Shown one piece after another: positions 62,463 to 64,000 of a DNA stretch of 64,000 nt. This stretch comes from Streptomyces pseudovenezuelae (GTDB lineage: Bacteria > Actinomycetota > Actinomycetes > Streptomycetales > Streptomycetaceae). Position 1 is the stretch's first letter. Each line of letters opens with the position of its first letter. A program made the position numbers and the translations under genes. The stretch lies in contig NZ_KQ948144.1 in assembly GCF_001513955.1 (NCBI RefSeq), positions 316,853-380,852 of the forward strand, in the 5' to 3' direction. Under the pieces are notes generated by a model. It worked only from the letters and a program-made list of their open reading frames with translations. It was not told where the DNA came from and did not search any database.

Positions 62463-63215
62463 TCACAGCCCCTTCACGGGCCGGCGCCGCAGCCGGTGCA
62501 GCCGGTACTTGAGGAACAGGCGTACGGCGTCGTCGTTCTGTCCGATGTGCAGCCGGGGGAGGGCGAACGGGCCGGTGAGCGGACCGGGGTCGATGGCGCA
62601 GGCGTAGCGGTACCCGGCGCTCCGTACGGCCTCGACGGTCCGTCGGTCGAGCGTGCCGTAGGGGTAGCAGAAGCCGTTCACCGGTGCGCCGAGCAGGTCC
62701 TCCAGGGCGGCCCGGCTCTCGACGACCTCGGCCTTCAGCCGGAGGTCGTCCTCGGTCGTCAGGTCGACGTGGGTCAGCCCGTGCGAGCCGATCTCGATCC
62801 CCGCCCGTGCCGCCCGCCGGATGCCGTCGGCCGACAGGAGCGGCTTGCGCGGGCCCAGCGGGTCCCAGGCGTTGTCGCCGCCGAGCCGGCCGGGCAGGAC
62901 GAACAGGGTGGCGCCGAAGTCCAGCCGGCGCAGCACGGGCAGGGCGTGGTCGACGAAGTCGGCGTAGCCGTCGTCGAAGGTGAGCCCCGCCAGCCGCCGG
63001 CCCTCGCCGCGCGCGCGTGCGGCCAGCAGTTCGGCCATGGACACGCCCCGCACGCCCCGCACGGCGAGCCATCTCAGCTGCCGTTCCAGCCGGTCGGGGG
63101 TGACGGTGATCCGGTACGGGTCGTCCGGGCAGTCCGTCACCGAGTGGTACATCGCCACCCAGGGAGCGGGGCCGGGGCGGGGCGCCGTGCGGGCGCCTGC
63201 GGAGTCAACGGCCAT
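62463..63215 (-). CDS. Polysaccharide deacetylase (NodB/CE4)
   Basis: The 250-residue protein has a NodB-type domain: MYHSVTD, the metal and catalytic motif TFDDGYADF, SHGLTHVDL (His ligands), and FCYPYGTLDRRTVEAV. It removes N-acetyl groups from an amino-sugar polymer or a lipid-linked precursor. No clear signal peptide is present, so it may act in the cytoplasm. Its start overlaps the end of the flippase gene by 11 bases. Confidence 0.92.
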   Translation of the reverse strand: MAVDSAGARTAPRPGPAPWVAMYHSVTDCPDDPYRITVTPDRLERQLRWLAVRGVRGVSMAELLAARARGEGRRLAGLTFDDGYADFVDHALPVLRRLDFGATLFVLPGRLGGDNAWDPLGPRKPLLSADGIRRAARAGIEIGSHGLTHVDLTTEDDLRLKAEVVESRAALEDLLGAPVNGFCYPYGTLDRRTVEAVRSAGYRYACAIDPGPLTGPFALPRLHIGQNDDAVRLFLKYRLHRLRRRPVKGL

Positions 63216-64000
63216 GCGTGAGCCTTCGGGTGAAGGTACGGGCGGCGACCCGTACGGAACGGAGGGCGGGTGCGAAACCCTGGGCGCCCAGGGCCAGGCC
63301 GAGCAGGACGAACACGGCGGCCACGGTCGCCGCCCCCGCCAGGAGTCCCGGCAGCGGCTGACCGGTCCGGCCGGCGACGAGCCAGCCCGCCGGCGTCGCG
63401 ACCGCGGCCGCGCACACCGGCCGGCTCAGCTCCGCGAGCACCTGCCGGGTGCGCACGGGGACGCCGCGCGGGACGCCCCGGTGCCTCGTCCCCATGCCGG
63501 CGAGCAGCAGTGACGCCGTCACGGTGATCCCGGCGGCGTTGGCGGCGGCGATCCCGGACACGCCCCAGGGGCCCACCGCCCAGGCGCCTGACCACGAGGT
63601 GACGAGGATGCCCGCGGCCATCGCGCAGACCGGGTACCAGGTGGGGCGGCCCGCCGAGAAGTACGAGCGGATCAGCACGCCGACCAGGGTCTGACCGAGC
63701 AGCCCGAGGGCGTACACGCGCATCACGCCCGCCGTGGCCGCCGTGTCGGAGGCGGTGAACGCACCCCGCTGGAAGAGGAGTTCGATGATCTGCGGGGCGC
63801 ACGCGATGACCGTGGCCGCCCCGAGCAGCACCGTGCAGGCGGCCAGCGCCAGATCCCGCTCGACGCGGGTACGGGCCCGCTCGGTGTCGCCGTCGGCCAG
63901 TGCCCGCGCGACCACCGGGAAGGTGACCGTGCACAGCATCAGCGACAGGGTCATCGGGATCTGGGCCACCTTCTGCGCGTAGTTCAGGTGCGAGATGGCC
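63205..64000 (-). CDS. MurJ/MVF-family lipid-linked sugar flippase (partial)
   Basis: The C-terminal part of the gene is in the window; the 5' part lies beyond the right edge. It starts in-frame as AISHLNYAQKVAQIPMTLSL, the conserved helix 7/8 region of MurJ proteins, and continues with several helices (LLFQRGAFTASDTAATAG, IRSYFSAGRPTWYPV). In this cluster it probably flips lipid-linked exopolysaccharide units rather than lipid II. It is the first gene in the window of a coupled operon running leftward. Confidence 0.88.
   Translation of the reverse strand, partial: AISHLNYAQKVAQIPMTLSLMLCTVTFPVVARALADGDTERARTRVERDLALAACTVLLGAATVIACAPQIIELLFQRGAFTASDTAATAGVMRVYALGLLGQTLVGVLIRSYFSAGRPTWYPVCAMAAGILVTSWSGAWAVGPWGVSGIAAANAAGITVTASLLLAGMGTRHRGVPRGVPVRTRQVLAELSRPVCAAAVATPAGWLVAGRTGQPLPGLLAGAATVAAVFVLLGLALGAQGFAPALRSVRVAARTFTRRLTHGR

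Overview
The window is high-GC DNA from an actinomycete, almost certainly a Streptomyces chromosome. It carries paired rodlin genes, two chaplin-family genes, GTG-rich starts, GTGA/ATGA gene overlaps and actinobacterial sugar operons. From memory, and not verified, the order citrate synthase, recD2, copZ-copA, inositol genes, rodlins and chaplins resembles the SCO27xx region of S. coelicolor. No rRNA, tRNA, CRISPR array, prophage or intact insertion sequence was seen.

Layout. 0.2-10 kb: secreted S37 peptidase, lipoprotein, Tat-exported GH3 hexosaminidase, a short-type EPSP synthase, two acetyltransferases (one fused to a MarR domain), an epimerase and a DHFR-like reductase, with decayed remnants of an MFS transporter (about 7.1 kb) and a zinc-ribbon protein (about 10.1 kb). 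11-12.7 kb: solitary ChvE-type sugar-binding lipoprotein and a lamin-tail protein. 13.2-17.7 kb: LacI regulator divergent from a three-gene catabolic operon. 18-20.6 kb: winged-helix regulator and exported proteins. 20.6-26.4 kb: ribose operon (regulator, ATPase, permease fused to binding protein, kinase, pyranase) behind two operator copies. 26.5-30.5 kb: recD2, preceded by a truncated duplicate of its own 5' end, then citrate synthase. 31.1-33.7 kb: copZ-copA behind a CsoR-type operator. 33.8-36.1 kb: a zinc dehydrogenase and a convergent acetyltransferase separated by tandem copies of their shared 3' ends. 36.7-43.8 kb: myo-inositol catabolism. 44-52.7 kb: amino-acid permease, a hydrolase-ABC ATPase fusion with its permease, a vWA lipoprotein and an acyl-CoA ligase. 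52.8-55.5 kb: aerial surface proteins (two divergent rodlins, a short chaplin, and a sortase-anchored chaplin-like protein with a His/Pro repeat stalk). 55.5-64 kb: ATP-grasp/flavoprotein pair, GH26-like secreted hydrolase, and an exopolysaccharide operon (flippase, deacetylase, GT4, Wzz-like, FemAB-like) that runs off the right edge.

Most interesting points: (1) the dehydrogenase/acetyltransferase junction appears to have been copied repeatedly, so fossils of both C-termini can be read on opposite strands; (2) a chaplin-like protein with 23 HTPPP units, a degenerate chaplin domain and an LPHTG anchor, next to rodlins and a polysaccharide locus; (3) one polypeptide that places an extracytoplasmic alpha/beta-hydrolase on a cytoplasmic ABC ATPase; (4) a regulatory-looking stretch at 30.96-31.01 kb that faces no gene start; (5) several well-formed operators next to sugar, copper and fatty-acid genes.
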